Assembly: GCF_011059105.1 (NCBI RefSeq)
Contig: NZ_JAALLS010000018.1
Span: 1-64,000 of the forward strand
From: Fodinibius halophilus
Lineage (GTDB): Bacteria; Bacteroidota; Rhodothermia; Balneolales; Balneolaceae
Length of the DNA: 64,000 nucleotides
Direction of reading: 5' to 3'
This document shows positions 43,398 through 54,125 of the stretch, piece after piece. Numbering within the stretch: position 1 is the first letter of the stretch; every line of letters begins with the position of its first letter. The notes under the pieces are model-generated. The model ran no database searches and had not been told where the DNA came from. It saw only the letters and a list, made by a program, of their open reading frames with translations. The position numbers and the translations under genes are program-made.

Positions 43398-44456
43398 ATG
43401 TCTGATAACAAAGATCGTGAAAAGGCACTAGAGATGGCCATTGGCCAAATTGAAAAACAGCATGGCAAAGGAACAATTATGCGTCTCGGTGATGAGGCGA
43501 CCTCCGATGTTCCCAGCATTTCTACCGGCTCTATTATGGTAGATTATGCACTCGGCGTAGGCGGTATTCCCCGGGGACGTGTAACCGAAATATATGGTCC
43601 CGAAGCCAGTGGTAAAACGACATTGGCACTCCATGTCATCGCCGAAGCACAAAAAGCCGGAGGATATGCCGCTTTTGTTGATGCTGAACACGCCTTTGAT
43701 CCCCGCTATGCCAAAAATCTGGGTATTAATACTGATGAGCTTCTTGTCTCTCAACCCGACAGTGGTGAACAGGCTCTTGAAATTACAGAAACCCTCATAA
43801 GATCTGCAGCCCTGGATGTTATTGTCGTTGACTCTGTTGCTGCCCTGGTACCTCGGGCCGAAATTGAAGGTGAAATGGGTGATTCCCATATGGGCCTCCA
43901 GGCACGATTGATGTCGCAGGCCATGCGTAAAATTACGGGTATCATCAATAAAACCAGAACAGCTGTTATCTTTATTAACCAGATTCGTGAAAAAATCGGG
44001 GTTATGTTCGGTAATCCGGAAACAACCTCTGGCGGTCGGGCACTGAAGTTCTACTCTTCGGTACGGATGGATATCCGCCGCATCGGTTCTCTCAAGCAAG
44101 GCGATGATGTAGTTGGAAACCGAACCAAAGTGAAAGTGGTTAAAAACAAGGTAGCTCCTCCCTTTAAGCAGGTCGAATTTAATATTATGTATGGTAAGGG
44201 AATCTCAAGAATGGCCGAAATTCTTGATATGGCCGTAGAGTTTGACATTATCGAAAAACGTGGCAGTTGGTATCGCTATGGTGGCGAACCTATTGGGCAG
44301 GGAACCGATAACGCTATTGAATTCCTTGAGTCTGACCCTGAGCTCACAGAAAATATTGAAGAGCAAATTCGTGCTGAAATGAACCCTTCACAAAATGAGG
44401 AGGAAGACCAGACAGAAGAAGACAAATCTGACGATGATGCTGACAGCGACGATTAA
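43398..44456 (+). CDS. recA: Recombinase RecA
   Basis: A 352-residue strand-exchange protein and SOS coprotease. Walker A is GPEASGKT (67-74), Walker B lies in [14 protein letters not shown], and the L2-region motif [19 protein letters not shown] is conserved. The C-terminal tail is strongly acidic ([19 protein letters not shown]). It is followed after 2 bases by recX, its usual regulator partner. A palindrome at 43324-43343 may control it. Confidence 0.98.
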   Translation: MSDNKDREKALEMAIGQIEKQHGKGTIMRLGDEATSDVPSISTGSIMVDYALGVGGIPRGRVTEIYGPEASGKTTLALHVIAEAQKAGGYAAFVDAEHAFDPRYAKNLGINTDELLVSQPDSGEQALEITETLIRSAALDVIVVDSVAALVPRAEIEGEMGDSHMGLQARLMSQAMRKITGIINKTRTAVIFINQIREKIGVMFGNPETTSGGRALKFYSSVRMDIRRIGSLKQGDDVVGNRTKVKVVKNKVAPPFKQVEFNIMYGKGISRMAEILDMAVEFDIIEKRGSWYRYGGEPIGQGTDNAIEFLESDPELTENIEEQIRAEMNPSQNEEEDQTEEDKSDDDADSDD

Positions 44457-44458
44457 CT

Positions 44459-45127
44459 ATGAGTAAAGAAACAGAACACCCCCTACCGGGTGTCATAAGT
44501 TCTATCAGCGTTCAAAAGAAAAAGAAAGATCGCTATTCCATTTTTGTTGATGGGGAGTTTCTGCTGGGGGTTGCCGAGCAGACACTCCTCAAATTTAACC
44601 TGAAGAAGGGAATAGAAGTAACCCCAGCGTTATTTCGCAAGCTTCAGCGTGAAGAGGGACGCTTTGCTGTAAAAGCTTATATGTTAAAACTTCTCGGCCG
44701 TCGAGAACATGCCCGAAAAGAGCTGTACAACAAGGCATACCGAAAAGAATATCCTCAGCAAGTTATTAATGATGTACTTGACGAGCTACAGGAAAAAGGG
44801 TTTCTGGATGATGAGCGCTTTGCCCAAAAGTTTGCAGCCGATAAAAGCAATCTCAGCAAATGGGGACCGGCAAAAATAAAATCTCACTTATATAAAAAGG
44901 GGATTTCTAATACTGTTGCCGAACGGAGTATCCAACAAGCTTTTGAGGGGACAGACCTCAAACAAACATTTTTGGATTTGGTTTTAAAACGCAAAAAACG
45001 CTTTTTGAGAGAAGAAGATCCCTATAAAAGAAAGAAAAAAATGGTAGACCACCTGGCAAGAAAAGGATATCGATCTACAAATATTTTTACACATATAGAT
45101 GCACTAATGAAGGCGATTGAGCAATGA
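44459..45127 (+). CDS. recX: Regulatory protein RecX
   Basis: A 222-residue RecA modulator that caps RecA filaments. Three-helix RecX repeats are visible: RFAVKAYMLKLLGRREHARKELYNK (about 69-93), VINDVLDELQEKGFLDDERFAQKFAADK (about 102-129) and the following KWGPAKIKSHLYKKGIS. It is translated right behind recA, and its stop overlaps the next gene by 4 bases (ATGA). Confidence 0.92.
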   Translation: MSKETEHPLPGVISSISVQKKKKDRYSIFVDGEFLLGVAEQTLLKFNLKKGIEVTPALFRKLQREEGRFAVKAYMLKLLGRREHARKELYNKAYRKEYPQQVINDVLDELQEKGFLDDERFAQKFAADKSNLSKWGPAKIKSHLYKKGISNTVAERSIQQAFEGTDLKQTFLDLVLKRKKRFLREEDPYKRKKKMVDHLARKGYRSTNIFTHIDALMKAIEQ

Positions 45128-46203
45128 CAAACATTACCCTTGAACGTGTTGTAAAATCGGTATTGGTACTGACCGGTATCACGGTCTTATGGTTTTTGCT
45201 GTATTATTTTGGCACGTTGGTAGGATATGCTATTGTAGCAATGATATTCAGCTATATGCTCGATCCTGTGGTTAACCGCATGCAGGCTGCAGGTATGAAT
45301 AGAACCTTTTCTATCACCTTGGTACTCAGTGCACTCATACTTATTCTAGTCTGGATCTCAACCAATATTATTCCCATTGTTGCAAACCAGATGGTAGAAC
45401 TGGCCGGCCAACTCAACATTCAAAACATCCAAAGTATAACCCAGCAAATTGAAGAACGCCTAACCCAAGAATTCACCTTTTTACCTAACGGCTTTTTAAG
45501 CGATAACTTGGCTCAAGCTCTCCAAGACCTTCTTGATGTGGGGGAATTACCGGCAGCCCTTAGTAATATTATTGGCATTTTCACTAATATATTTTCCGCA
45601 GCACTCATCATCCCTTTTGCAACTTTCTTTTTTCTTAAAGACGGAACTAAACTTCGGCGTGACATTCTGCAGCTAGTTCCAAACAAATACTTTGAAACCA
45701 CGCTGAGCCTTGTTGATAAAATCGAAACGCGACTGGGTATCTATTTCAGAAGTGTAATATTACAAAGTATTATTGTTGCATTTACCTCTTGGGTAGGGCT
45801 CACAATTGTAGGCCTTGATAATGCTCTGTCGGTAGGTATTGCCGTAGGTTTGGCTAACACGATCCCCTATTTTGGGCCCATTATCGGTTATATTCTGTCA
45901 ATTATTGTCTCTATAATTGAAGTTGGCAACTTTTCACTAGTATTGCCATGTATTATCGCCATTCTGATGGTACAGATGCTCGACAACGTAGTATTACAAC
46001 CATTTATCTTCTCGCGGTCGGCTGACATGCACCCCGTTGCTATTTTATTCATTATTATGATCGGTGCTGAAATGGCCGGAATACTGGGCATGCTTGTTGC
46101 AATCCCGATAGCAACGATGGTTAAAATTACAATTAATCAGGTGCGATGGAGTCTCAATAATTACTACGTTTTTAGAGGTGGTTCGGTAAGTGATTCCGGC
46201 TAA
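45124..46203 (+). CDS. AI-2E family transporter (UPF0118)
   Basis: A 359-residue membrane protein with about seven or eight membrane segments. Conserved parts are the N-terminal pair (ITVLWFLLYYFGTLVGYAIVAMIFSYMLDPVV) and the C-terminal block with GLANTIPYFGPIIGYILS and LQPFIFSRSADMHPVAILF. The family includes putative autoinducer-2 exporters and Na+/H+ antiporters, and substrate cannot be assigned. It overlaps recX by 4 bases, which implies coupled translation. Confidence 0.88.
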   Translation: MTNITLERVVKSVLVLTGITVLWFLLYYFGTLVGYAIVAMIFSYMLDPVVNRMQAAGMNRTFSITLVLSALILILVWISTNIIPIVANQMVELAGQLNIQNIQSITQQIEERLTQEFTFLPNGFLSDNLAQALQDLLDVGELPAALSNIIGIFTNIFSAALIIPFATFFFLKDGTKLRRDILQLVPNKYFETTLSLVDKIETRLGIYFRSVILQSIIVAFTSWVGLTIVGLDNALSVGIAVGLANTIPYFGPIIGYILSIIVSIIEVGNFSLVLPCIIAILMVQMLDNVVLQPFIFSRSADMHPVAILFIIMIGAEMAGILGMLVAIPIATMVKITINQVRWSLNNYYVFRGGSVSDSG

Positions 46204-46283
46204 AAAGTTCTGAAATTGGAACTTAATCTGTATTCTTTTTTGCTTATCTTTTCGCCGAACCTTTTTCAATCACACTTACCCTT

Positions 46284-46892
46284 TTGACCTTGTTCAATAT
46301 TGTTGTTTTTGCTTCCGGATCGGGAACCAATTTTCAAGCCCTTATTGAGGCAGTAGAAGCTGGCGAAATTGATGGACAAATTGCCGGACTTGTTACCAAT
46401 AAATCCGAGGCCGGGGCTATTGACCGAGCACAAAAACATGGAATTGAACATACTGTTCTGGCCCCCTCTCAATTCTCTAGCCAACTTGATTATGTGGATG
46501 CACTTTTGGAGCAACTAAATCACTGGCAAACAGATTTAATTGCGTTAGCCGGATATATGATAAAAGTCCCTACAGAAGTTATTGAACAATACCCTAATCG
46601 AATTGTCAACATTCATCCATCCCTGCTCCCTAAGTATGGCGGTAAGGGATTCTACGGCAGGCACGTTCACCAAGCTGTTATTGATAATGATGAAGATGAG
46701 TCGGGCTGTACGGTACACCTTGTTACCGAAGAGTATGATGACGGCCCTATCCTCGGGCAGCGAAAGGTTCCGGTCAAAGACTCCGATGATGCTGATAAGC
46801 TGGCCAGTCGTGTTTTAAGAGAAGAACATAAACTTTTTCCTGAAGTAATAGCACAACTTATTAACGAATTAAACTCAAAAACTAATAACTAA
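46284..46892 (+). CDS. purN: Phosphoribosylglycinamide formyltransferase
   Basis: A GAR transformylase of purine synthesis, about 200 residues. Key regions are NIVVFASGSGTNFQAL at the N-terminus, the formyl-folate site NIHPSLLPKYGGKG, and TEEYDDGPILGQ near the catalytic Asp. No ATG is available. TTG codons at 46284 and 46290 are the only sensible starts, and the second gives a better fit to the family N-terminus. It is followed after 2 bases by purH. Confidence 0.93.
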   Translation: MTLFNIVVFASGSGTNFQALIEAVEAGEIDGQIAGLVTNKSEAGAIDRAQKHGIEHTVLAPSQFSSQLDYVDALLEQLNHWQTDLIALAGYMIKVPTEVIEQYPNRIVNIHPSLLPKYGGKGFYGRHVHQAVIDNDEDESGCTVHLVTEEYDDGPILGQRKVPVKDSDDADKLASRVLREEHKLFPEVIAQLINELNSKTNN

Positions 46893-46894
46893 CA

Positions 46895-48475
46895 GTGGCT
46901 TTACAACCTCTTTCCGAGCTCCCCCAAGAACCGTTAACAATTAACCGTGCCCTTTTATCTGTCTCAGATAAAACCGAAATTACAAAATTAGCCCAAGCCC
47001 TGAATAAGGCAGGTGTTGAAATTATTTCTACCGGCGGCACAGCACGTAAAATTCGCGAGCAAGACATCCCTGTTACTGACGTGAGTGAAATTACCGGTTT
47101 TGAAGAATGCCTGGATGGGCGTGTTAAAACATTACATCCGATTATCCATGGTGGCATACTGGGACGTACCAGCCATCAAGCTGATGTTGATGAAATGAAA
47201 CGATTGGACATCGATCCTATCGAACTGGTCGTAGTAAACCTCTATCCATTTAAAGAAACTGTTGCCAAGGGCGATTGCACCCCTGCTATTGCAACTGAAA
47301 ATATCGACATCGGCGGGCCCACCATGATTCGAGCCGCTGCTAAGAACTTTGCCCACGTGGGTATCTTAACTGCTCCCGCCCAGTACGAAGAATGTATCTC
47401 AGAAATACAACAAAAGGGTAATCTTTCTTTTGCTAAGCGACAAGAGTGGGCCAAACATGCTTTTAACCATACGGCGAGTTACGATTCGGCTATTGCCAAC
47501 TATTTTAATACGCTTGATGATAAATCGGATCAACTTCCCGAGCAGCTCAATATTTCGCTAACTAAATCACAGACCCTCCGCTATGGTGAAAATCCACACC
47601 AGGGCGCTGCGGTATATGGCAATCAATCTGAATTCATAGACTGCTTCCACGGCAAGCAACTCAGCTATAACAACTTTACGGATGTTGATGCTGCTCTCAA
47701 TCTTATCAGTGACTTTTGGGATTCAAAACCCACCTGTGCCATATTCAAGCACACTGTTCCCTGTGGCGTAGCCTCTGATGAAGAACTCTCAAATGCCTGG
47801 AAGAAGGCTTTTGCCACCGATACCATGTCTCCCTTTGGAGGTATTGTTGTCGTTAACGAGAAACTGGATATCGAGACCGCCAACGCTATTAATGAGATCT
47901 TTACGGAGATCATTATAGCACCCGAATACAGTGCCGAATCCTTAGAACTGTTACAAGAAAAAAAGAATCGTCGCCTCATTCGAATCAAGAAATTACCAAA
48001 CAGCAACGAAAGCCGACAGTACCGTTCTATCTTTGGCGGGGCACTCAGTCAGGATGCCGACCTGAAGACCGTAACCAAAGATGAACTGGAGACCGTAACC
48101 AAACGCACACCCTCAGAAGAAGAGATTGAAAACCTGCTCTTTGCCTGGAAAGTTGTTAAGCATATTAAATCGAATGCTATTGTCTATGCCAAAAACAATC
48201 AAACCATAGGCATTGGTACCGGACAAACAAGTCGGGTAGAAGCTTCTGAAATTGCTATTGCCAAAGCTCGGCAAGAAGGACTCTCACTGGAAGGTACCGC
48301 TATTGCTTCTGATGCATTTTTCCCTTTTCCTGATGGCGTAGAAGCTGCTGCAGAAGCCGGTGCACAAACAGTAATACAACCCGGCGGCAGTATTCGAGAT
48401 GAACAGGTTATTGATGCAGCAGATGAATTAGGGCTATCAATGGTATTTACCGGCAATCGCCATTTTAGACATTAA
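46895..48475 (+). CDS. purH: Bifunctional AICAR transformylase/IMP cyclohydrolase
   Basis: A 526-residue enzyme for the last two steps of IMP synthesis. The N-terminal cyclohydrolase (MGS-like) domain has [21 protein letters not shown] and [15 protein letters not shown]. The C-terminal transformylase has [15 protein letters not shown], the K-H pair in [10 protein letters not shown] (the family usually has N-P-C-G after it) and GQTSRVEAS. The start is GTG, 2 bases after purN, so translation is probably coupled. Confidence 0.95.
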   Translation: MALQPLSELPQEPLTINRALLSVSDKTEITKLAQALNKAGVEIISTGGTARKIREQDIPVTDVSEITGFEECLDGRVKTLHPIIHGGILGRTSHQADVDEMKRLDIDPIELVVVNLYPFKETVAKGDCTPAIATENIDIGGPTMIRAAAKNFAHVGILTAPAQYEECISEIQQKGNLSFAKRQEWAKHAFNHTASYDSAIANYFNTLDDKSDQLPEQLNISLTKSQTLRYGENPHQGAAVYGNQSEFIDCFHGKQLSYNNFTDVDAALNLISDFWDSKPTCAIFKHTVPCGVASDEELSNAWKKAFATDTMSPFGGIVVVNEKLDIETANAINEIFTEIIIAPEYSAESLELLQEKKNRRLIRIKKLPNSNESRQYRSIFGGALSQDADLKTVTKDELETVTKRTPSEEEIENLLFAWKVVKHIKSNAIVYAKNNQTIGIGTGQTSRVEASEIAIAKARQEGLSLEGTAIASDAFFPFPDGVEAAAEAGAQTVIQPGGSIRDEQVIDAADELGLSMVFTGNRHFRH

Positions 48476-48608
48476 ACTTGCATCTATTTTATTTTTTCGT
48501 TTATTACCCATTAATTCGCAAATAGAGTTACAAAATTGTATTTTCTTTTTCTGCAATTATTTCAGCTATAAAAATTGACTACTTTCAGCTCATCTACATT
48601 TATTAACC

Positions 48609-49661
48609 ATGGATAGACATACACCCAAAAAAAAGAAAAACCAACAAAACAAAGGGTGGTTCGACTGGCTATATACCGATATTGCCATCGATTTAGGTAC
48701 AGCAAACACCCTTATTTATTCCCGCGGCGAAGGCATTGTCTTAAATGAACCATCTATTGTGGCGCTTAATATGCAAAACGAACCGGTGGCGAGTGGGCAC
48801 GAAGCCCGGCTTATGCATGAAAAAACGCATAAAAACATCCGCACCGTGCGACCGCTTCGCGATGGCGTAATTGCCGATTTTGAAGTAGCTGAACAGATGA
48901 TTCGGGGGATGATTGATAAAGTTAAAATGAAATGGTATTCGGGAACCCGCCAAATGGTGGTTTGTGTACCCAGCGGTATTACCGAAGTAGAACGACGGGC
49001 CGTACGCGACAGTGCCGAACATGCCGGTGCGAAATCGGTATTCTTGGTAGATGAGCCCATGGCTGCGGCTATCGGGATTGGCCTCAATGTCCACGAACCA
49101 ATCGGCAATATGATTGTTGATATCGGAGGTGGTACTACTGAGATTGCAGTCATTGCTCTTTCAGGTATTGTATACGCACAATCTGTGCGACTGGGTGGAG
49201 ATGAGCTAAATGATGATATTATTAATTACTTTCGGCGCAATCATAATCTGCTAATTGGGGAACGAACAGCCGAAAAGATCAAGTGCGAAATAGGATCTGC
49301 TGCTCCTCTCGACGAAGAACTGGACATGGTAACAAAAGGACGTGATCTGGTCAATGGCGTACCGCGCACACGGCACGTAACTTCCAAAGATGTTCGAGAA
49401 GCGATATCAGAATCAGTAAATACTATTGTAGAGTCTATTACAAAATCTCTTGAGCAAACCCCGCCCGAGTTATCAGCAGATATTCTGGACAGGGGCATTA
49501 TGCTCACCGGAGGCGGTGCCAAGCTTAAAAACCTCGACAAACTTATCATGGAAACGACCGACCTGCCTGTTCATATTGCTGAAGATCCGTTGACAGCCGT
49601 TGTTCGAGGTACTGGAGCCATACTCGAAGATCTCGAACATTATCGAACGGTCATCACCTAA
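48609..49661 (+). CDS. mreB: Rod shape-determining protein MreB
   Basis: A 350-residue bacterial actin that guides lateral wall synthesis. ASKHA phosphate loops are IAIDLGTANTLIYSRGEG (about 26-43) and IVDIGGGTTEIAVIAL (about 155-170), and the adenosine region is MLTGGGAKLKNLDKLI. The N-terminus has an extra basic leader (MDRHTPKKKKNQQNKG) before the usual start of the fold. It heads a tight mreB-mreC-mreD-mrdA-rodA operon, and 133 bp precede it. Confidence 0.97.
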   Translation: MDRHTPKKKKNQQNKGWFDWLYTDIAIDLGTANTLIYSRGEGIVLNEPSIVALNMQNEPVASGHEARLMHEKTHKNIRTVRPLRDGVIADFEVAEQMIRGMIDKVKMKWYSGTRQMVVCVPSGITEVERRAVRDSAEHAGAKSVFLVDEPMAAAIGIGLNVHEPIGNMIVDIGGGTTEIAVIALSGIVYAQSVRLGGDELNDDIINYFRRNHNLLIGERTAEKIKCEIGSAAPLDEELDMVTKGRDLVNGVPRTRHVTSKDVREAISESVNTIVESITKSLEQTPPELSADILDRGIMLTGGGAKLKNLDKLIMETTDLPVHIAEDPLTAVVRGTGAILEDLEHYRTVIT

Positions 49662-49676
49662 AGAATTACATAGTGA

Positions 49677-50528
49677 ATGCGGTTTCGACTCCCACGAATA
49701 ACTGATGTTAAAGACCATATTATAACGGCCCTTTTACTGATTATAGCCGTATCCTTGATGGTAGGACGCCATCAGGGTGGGCTAAATAATCTACGCAAAG
49801 TCTCTATAACAATATTTAGTTATCTTGAGGAGCCCCTTTCTAATGTCCGCGTTTATCGGCAAGCATTAAAGACCAACACGCAGCTTAGAAAGCAAAATAT
49901 TCTCTTGTTAGATGAACTAAGTCGCCTTCGTGCAGCCGGACAACGCAATAAGGAGTTGCGCAGAATGCTGCAGTTCAGTAGTGAAAGTGAATTAAGCTTG
50001 TATCCCGTACAAATAGTGGGAAAAGAACTGAACCAAGTCACACACTCATTAACCGTAGATGCCGGTACCAATCAAGGTATCAAGAAAGGTATGCCCATGG
50101 TTTCAGCTGACGGATTGGTGGGAAAAGTCATTGTTACGGCCGCGGGATACTCCAAAATCATGCCTATTTACCATACTCTATTCCGGGTTAGTGCCAAACT
50201 GCAGCAGTCTAATGCCTATGGTATTATTTCATGGAGTGGCGAGAGTGGAGAAATCATTGAGGAGCTCCAGCTCAATTATGTACCACAAACAACAGAGGTT
50301 GACACCGGCGAAGTAGTTGTCACCTCAGGTTTGAGCAACCAGTATCCACCGGATATTCCTATAGGAAAAGTAATAAGAACAGAACCTCGCCAAGGTAAAG
50401 AAACACAAAAAGTTTTTTTAAAACCTTTTGTAAACCTCTATGAACTTGCTGAAGGATTTATTGTGAAATTTGAACCGGACACTTCTATAAAAAAATTGAA
50501 TAAACAATATGAGGAGATCCTAGAATGA
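49677..50528 (+). CDS. mreC: Rod shape-determining protein MreC
   Basis: A 283-residue periplasmic scaffold with one N-terminal membrane anchor (about 16-32, ITALLLIIAVSLMVG), a coiled coil (about 60-100) and the beta-rich MreC core (GTNQGIKKGMPMVSADGLVGKV). It links MreB with PBP2 and RodA. It overlaps mreD by 4 bases. Confidence 0.93.
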   Translation: MRFRLPRITDVKDHIITALLLIIAVSLMVGRHQGGLNNLRKVSITIFSYLEEPLSNVRVYRQALKTNTQLRKQNILLLDELSRLRAAGQRNKELRRMLQFSSESELSLYPVQIVGKELNQVTHSLTVDAGTNQGIKKGMPMVSADGLVGKVIVTAAGYSKIMPIYHTLFRVSAKLQQSNAYGIISWSGESGEIIEELQLNYVPQTTEVDTGEVVVTSGLSNQYPPDIPIGKVIRTEPRQGKETQKVFLKPFVNLYELAEGFIVKFEPDTSIKKLNKQYEEILE

Positions 50529-50995
50529 ACCCGGACCGACTTAAAAATATTGGCTTGGGTATCCTTTTCCTGCTTGTTCAGGTTGCACTGTTCCGACATT
50601 TAAAGATTTTAAAGATACAACCTGACTTGGTACTTATCTTTCTATTGTGGTATGCTGCGCGGTACGACCGTACATCCGCTATTGTGATGGCTGCCGGGTT
50701 TAGTTTTCTACAGGATGCACTGCTCGATTTATGGGGACTAAACATGTTTACCAAAACATTATTAATCTTTGTAAGTTTTAACTTTATCCCCCGGAACACC
50801 AAAAAACAACTACTAATTGGGCAGGTTTTTTTAACCGTACTTATTGGTGCTTTGGTACACAATATTATCTTTCTGGGTCTTAATTCAGTAATTGTTAATT
50901 ATACAGCTGAAATATTTTTCTGGCGTCACCTTATTGGTAATAGCTGTTATACTGCACTTGTTGCCGCTATTATTTACCTGTTCCGAACACGATAA
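50525..50995 (+). CDS. mreD: Rod shape-determining protein MreD
   Basis: A 156-residue integral membrane protein with about five hydrophobic helices and the MreD-like motif GFSFLQDALLDLWGLNMFTKT (about 58-78). It is assigned from topology and from its position between mreC and mrdA. It begins on the ATGA overlap with mreC. Confidence 0.9.
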   Translation: MNPDRLKNIGLGILFLLVQVALFRHLKILKIQPDLVLIFLLWYAARYDRTSAIVMAAGFSFLQDALLDLWGLNMFTKTLLIFVSFNFIPRNTKKQLLIGQVFLTVLIGALVHNIIFLGLNSVIVNYTAEIFFWRHLIGNSCYTALVAAIIYLFRTR

Positions 50996-51007
50996 ACAAA
51001 AAGTGTA

Positions 51008-52867
51008 ATGCAATACCGTAAGAAAAATCGCTCCCAAATATCTATCCGTGTCTTACAGGTGGGCATTATTATACTAGGCCTTATCATGCTGGGTCGGCTG
51101 GTACAACTGCAAATTATTCAACACGACCGATATGGTCCATTAAGCCGAGAAAACTCTCTAAGACAAGAAATTGTAAATCCTGCTCGGGGCCTTATATACG
51201 ACCGACATGGAAATTTGCTTGTCGATAATGAACCTATCTATACCATAACAATTACACCGGCCAGTTATAAAGAAAAGAACACCCCGCTCCTTGCCGACTT
51301 ACTGAATATGTCGGTCGAAGATGTTAAAAAACGTGTTAAAGAAACCCAAGCATATTCCTGGTATCGCTCATCCCGTTTATTTACAGAAGTAGATTTTAGG
51401 ACCTTTTCTATTATCCAGGAAAATATTTGGCGACTGCCGGGTATAGGCCACCAAGTGGAAAGCAAAAGGGAGTATCCGGTTGACAGCTTAAATGCGTCAC
51501 ATATTTTGGGATACCTCCGTGAGGTCTCCAAAGAAGAATACCTGGGAACAAAAAACTACCATCTCGGGGATAAAACCGGGAAAAGTGGTTTGGAGATGGT
51601 TTATGAAGATCAGCTACGAGGCGAGCTGGGTACAAAATACATAAAGATTAATGCAATGGGTCAAAACTTGGGCCCTTACCGAAATGGAGCGATCGATGAA
51701 GCTCCTAATAAAGGGGCTGACCTGCTCACTACCATAGACACCCAACTACAACTTTTAGCCGAGGATCTACTCCAGGACAAAGTTGGGGCCGCAGTGGCAT
51801 TAGATCCCAATAGTGGGGAAGTACTTGCACTGGCAAGCGCCCCCAGCTACGATATCAGAAAGCTTTCCGGGCGTATCGATTCTACTTATTGGGTTAATAT
51901 CAATGCCGATACCACAAACCCACTATATAATCGAGCCATATCCAGCAGTCAGCCTCCGGGCTCTACCTTCAAACCTCTTATGGCACTTATGGGGCTTAAT
52001 ATGGGGATTATAAATCCGGATACGAAAATTGAAAATCCCGGTTATTATCAGCGAGGCCGACGATATAACGACTTAGCTGATCCCGGGACATACGATGTTG
52101 GCAAGGCATTACAGGAGTCCAGCAATACCTTCTTCTTTTGGTTGATGGATAAAATTGCCACTACCAAAGGCATCAATCGCTGGCACGACCTCGCCTCTTC
52201 CCTCGGCCTTGGGCAGCGCAATGGCATCGATCTTCCGAATGAAACCAGAGGCACTCTTCCAGACAGTAGTTATCTGGACCGGGTTTTGGGTGAGGGTAAA
52301 TGGGGCATTGGTGACCAACTGAGTTTAGGAGTGGGACAAGGCTTTTTAGGAGCCTCACCTCTACAAATGGCTTTGGTTGCCTCCCAAATAGGAAATGGCG
52401 GATACCGTGTGCAACCCCACCTTGTAAGTGCCATTAGCAAAAGTAACGGTAAAGAGCTCCGAACAGCCCCCCAAAAGAAAGAGATTAAGTGGCTCAGCAA
52501 GCAGAGCCTTAACACTGTTAAAAAGGGTATGCGACGAGTTGTTACCAATGGTGGTGCCAGTACGTTCGCCAATCTCGACAGTATTAAAGTAGCAGGAAAA
52601 ACGGGAACGGCCCAAAACCCTCATGGCCAAGACCATGGCTGGTTTATTAGTTTTGCTCCTATGGATGATCCCAAAATTGCGGTGGCCGTGTTAGTTGAAA
52701 ATGGAGGCTACGGTTCGGTTTCTGCGGCTCCTATTGCTTCATTGATGATTGAACAATATTTGACTGGTGAACTCAATCGCCCGTATGTTTATAATTATGT
52801 TAAAACATTTGAGCCCCGTAAGCAGACTACTGATGAAGAACCTGAAGAGATAGAAACAGATGACTAA
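51008..52867 (+). CDS. mrdA: Penicillin-binding protein 2 (elongasome transpeptidase)
   Basis: A 619-residue class B PBP that crosslinks lateral wall peptidoglycan with RodA. A single membrane anchor (about 14-34) precedes the pedestal domain (NPARGLIYDRHGNLLVDN). The transpeptidase has S-T-F-K with catalytic S319, SSN at 371-373 and KTG at 531-533. The C-terminus carries an acidic tail (EEPEEIETDD). Its stop overlaps rodA by 8 bases. Confidence 0.96.
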   Translation: MQYRKKNRSQISIRVLQVGIIILGLIMLGRLVQLQIIQHDRYGPLSRENSLRQEIVNPARGLIYDRHGNLLVDNEPIYTITITPASYKEKNTPLLADLLNMSVEDVKKRVKETQAYSWYRSSRLFTEVDFRTFSIIQENIWRLPGIGHQVESKREYPVDSLNASHILGYLREVSKEEYLGTKNYHLGDKTGKSGLEMVYEDQLRGELGTKYIKINAMGQNLGPYRNGAIDEAPNKGADLLTTIDTQLQLLAEDLLQDKVGAAVALDPNSGEVLALASAPSYDIRKLSGRIDSTYWVNINADTTNPLYNRAISSSQPPGSTFKPLMALMGLNMGIINPDTKIENPGYYQRGRRYNDLADPGTYDVGKALQESSNTFFFWLMDKIATTKGINRWHDLASSLGLGQRNGIDLPNETRGTLPDSSYLDRVLGEGKWGIGDQLSLGVGQGFLGASPLQMALVASQIGNGGYRVQPHLVSAISKSNGKELRTAPQKKEIKWLSKQSLNTVKKGMRRVVTNGGASTFANLDSIKVAGKTGTAQNPHGQDHGWFISFAPMDDPKIAVAVLVENGGYGSVSAAPIASLMIEQYLTGELNRPYVYNYVKTFEPRKQTTDEEPEEIETDD

Positions 52868-54110
52868 TTTACGTGAACTGAGCTGGTCGCTCATTGTTAT
52901 ATGGGTAAGTTTAATTGCAGTTGGACTGGTAGCTATCTACAGCGCTACACAGGGTCCTGTTGCTGAGTTTTTGCCTGAGTATATACAAATCAATTTCTAT
53001 AAACAGCTTATTGCCTTCGGTATTGCAATCCTGCTTTTAATAGGGCTACAGTTTCTCAATCCCAGAACTTTCCAAGAAGGCTCTTACTTTTTTTATGGCA
53101 TCGGAATAGTACTCATGATCTTAACCCTGCTGTTTGGTAAAGAAGTAAACGGAGCTAAAAGCTGGCTGGCAATTGGCCCATTCAATCTTCAAACCAGTGA
53201 ACTTATGAAGATCGCGACGGTCCTTGCAGTCGCTAACTATCTAACCAGTCGGCGCAATATTTCTGCAGAAAATATAAAGTCAGCCTTAACAACGGTCCTG
53301 CTTATTCTGGTACCAACTGTTTTGGTTATTCTACAAAATGATACCGGTACGGCTATCATTTTTGCGTCTCTCATCCCCGTTATCTTATTCTGGTCAGGCC
53401 TGCCTTACGGTATCTCTCTGTTTATTATCTCTCCGGCTGTTATTAGCTATCTCACCATTATATCATGGTATTGGGGATTGATAGCTGCTGTAATACTGAC
53501 CTTGCTTATTTTTATGCTGCAGCGTCGCACCTGGCTTACCTTTGCCTCTTTCGTTACCGGCATCATCATAGTGATAGGCATACAGGTGTCACTTTCACAA
53601 GTTCTACAACCACACCAGCGAGCACGAATTGAAGCATTTACCAATCCCTCTTTTGATCCTCAGGGGGCGGGCTGGAATGTAATTCAAGCCAAAACGGCCA
53701 TTGGCTCCGGCGGACTTTACGGCAAAGGTTTTATGGAAGGCACCCAAACCCAACTGCGTTTTTTACCAGAACAGTGGACCGACTTTATTTTTTGCGTGAT
53801 TGGGGAAGAATTTGGCTTTATCGGGGCAAGCTTTGTCATTCTCTTACTGCTAGCACTCTCAATACGTCTTCTTAAGGCGGCCTCAGCTCACAAACACCCC
53901 TTTGCCCAACTAGTTATTATTGGTGTCACTACAATCTATTTTATGCACTTTTTTATAAATGTGGGTTCTGCTACAGCCCTGCTTCCCGTCATTGGGGTTC
54001 CCCTGCCATTTATCAGCTATGGGGGGTCCGCCCTTATTACCAATACGATCATGCTGGGTATCTGCCTGAACCTGGACTTTTATAAAAGACAGTTTAGTAT
54101 TTACCGGTAA
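52860..54110 (+). CDS. rodA: Rod shape-determining protein RodA (SEDS glycosyltransferase)
   Basis: A 416-residue polytopic SEDS protein that polymerises lipid II for rod elongation. Conserved elements include VAIYSATQGP near helix 1, GAKSWLAIGPFNLQTSELMKI, the catalytic loop region with GAGWNVIQAKTAIGSGGLYGKGF, FCVIGEEFGFIG, and PLPFISYGGSALITN near the C-terminus. It is the last gene of the mre operon and is convergent with rnhB, 15 bases away. Confidence 0.96.
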   Translation: MTNLRELSWSLIVIWVSLIAVGLVAIYSATQGPVAEFLPEYIQINFYKQLIAFGIAILLLIGLQFLNPRTFQEGSYFFYGIGIVLMILTLLFGKEVNGAKSWLAIGPFNLQTSELMKIATVLAVANYLTSRRNISAENIKSALTTVLLILVPTVLVILQNDTGTAIIFASLIPVILFWSGLPYGISLFIISPAVISYLTIISWYWGLIAAVILTLLIFMLQRRTWLTFASFVTGIIIVIGIQVSLSQVLQPHQRARIEAFTNPSFDPQGAGWNVIQAKTAIGSGGLYGKGFMEGTQTQLRFLPEQWTDFIFCVIGEEFGFIGASFVILLLLALSIRLLKAASAHKHPFAQLVIIGVTTIYFMHFFINVGSATALLPVIGVPLPFISYGGSALITNTIMLGICLNLDFYKRQFSIYR

Positions 54111-54125
54111 TTTAACAGGCCAATC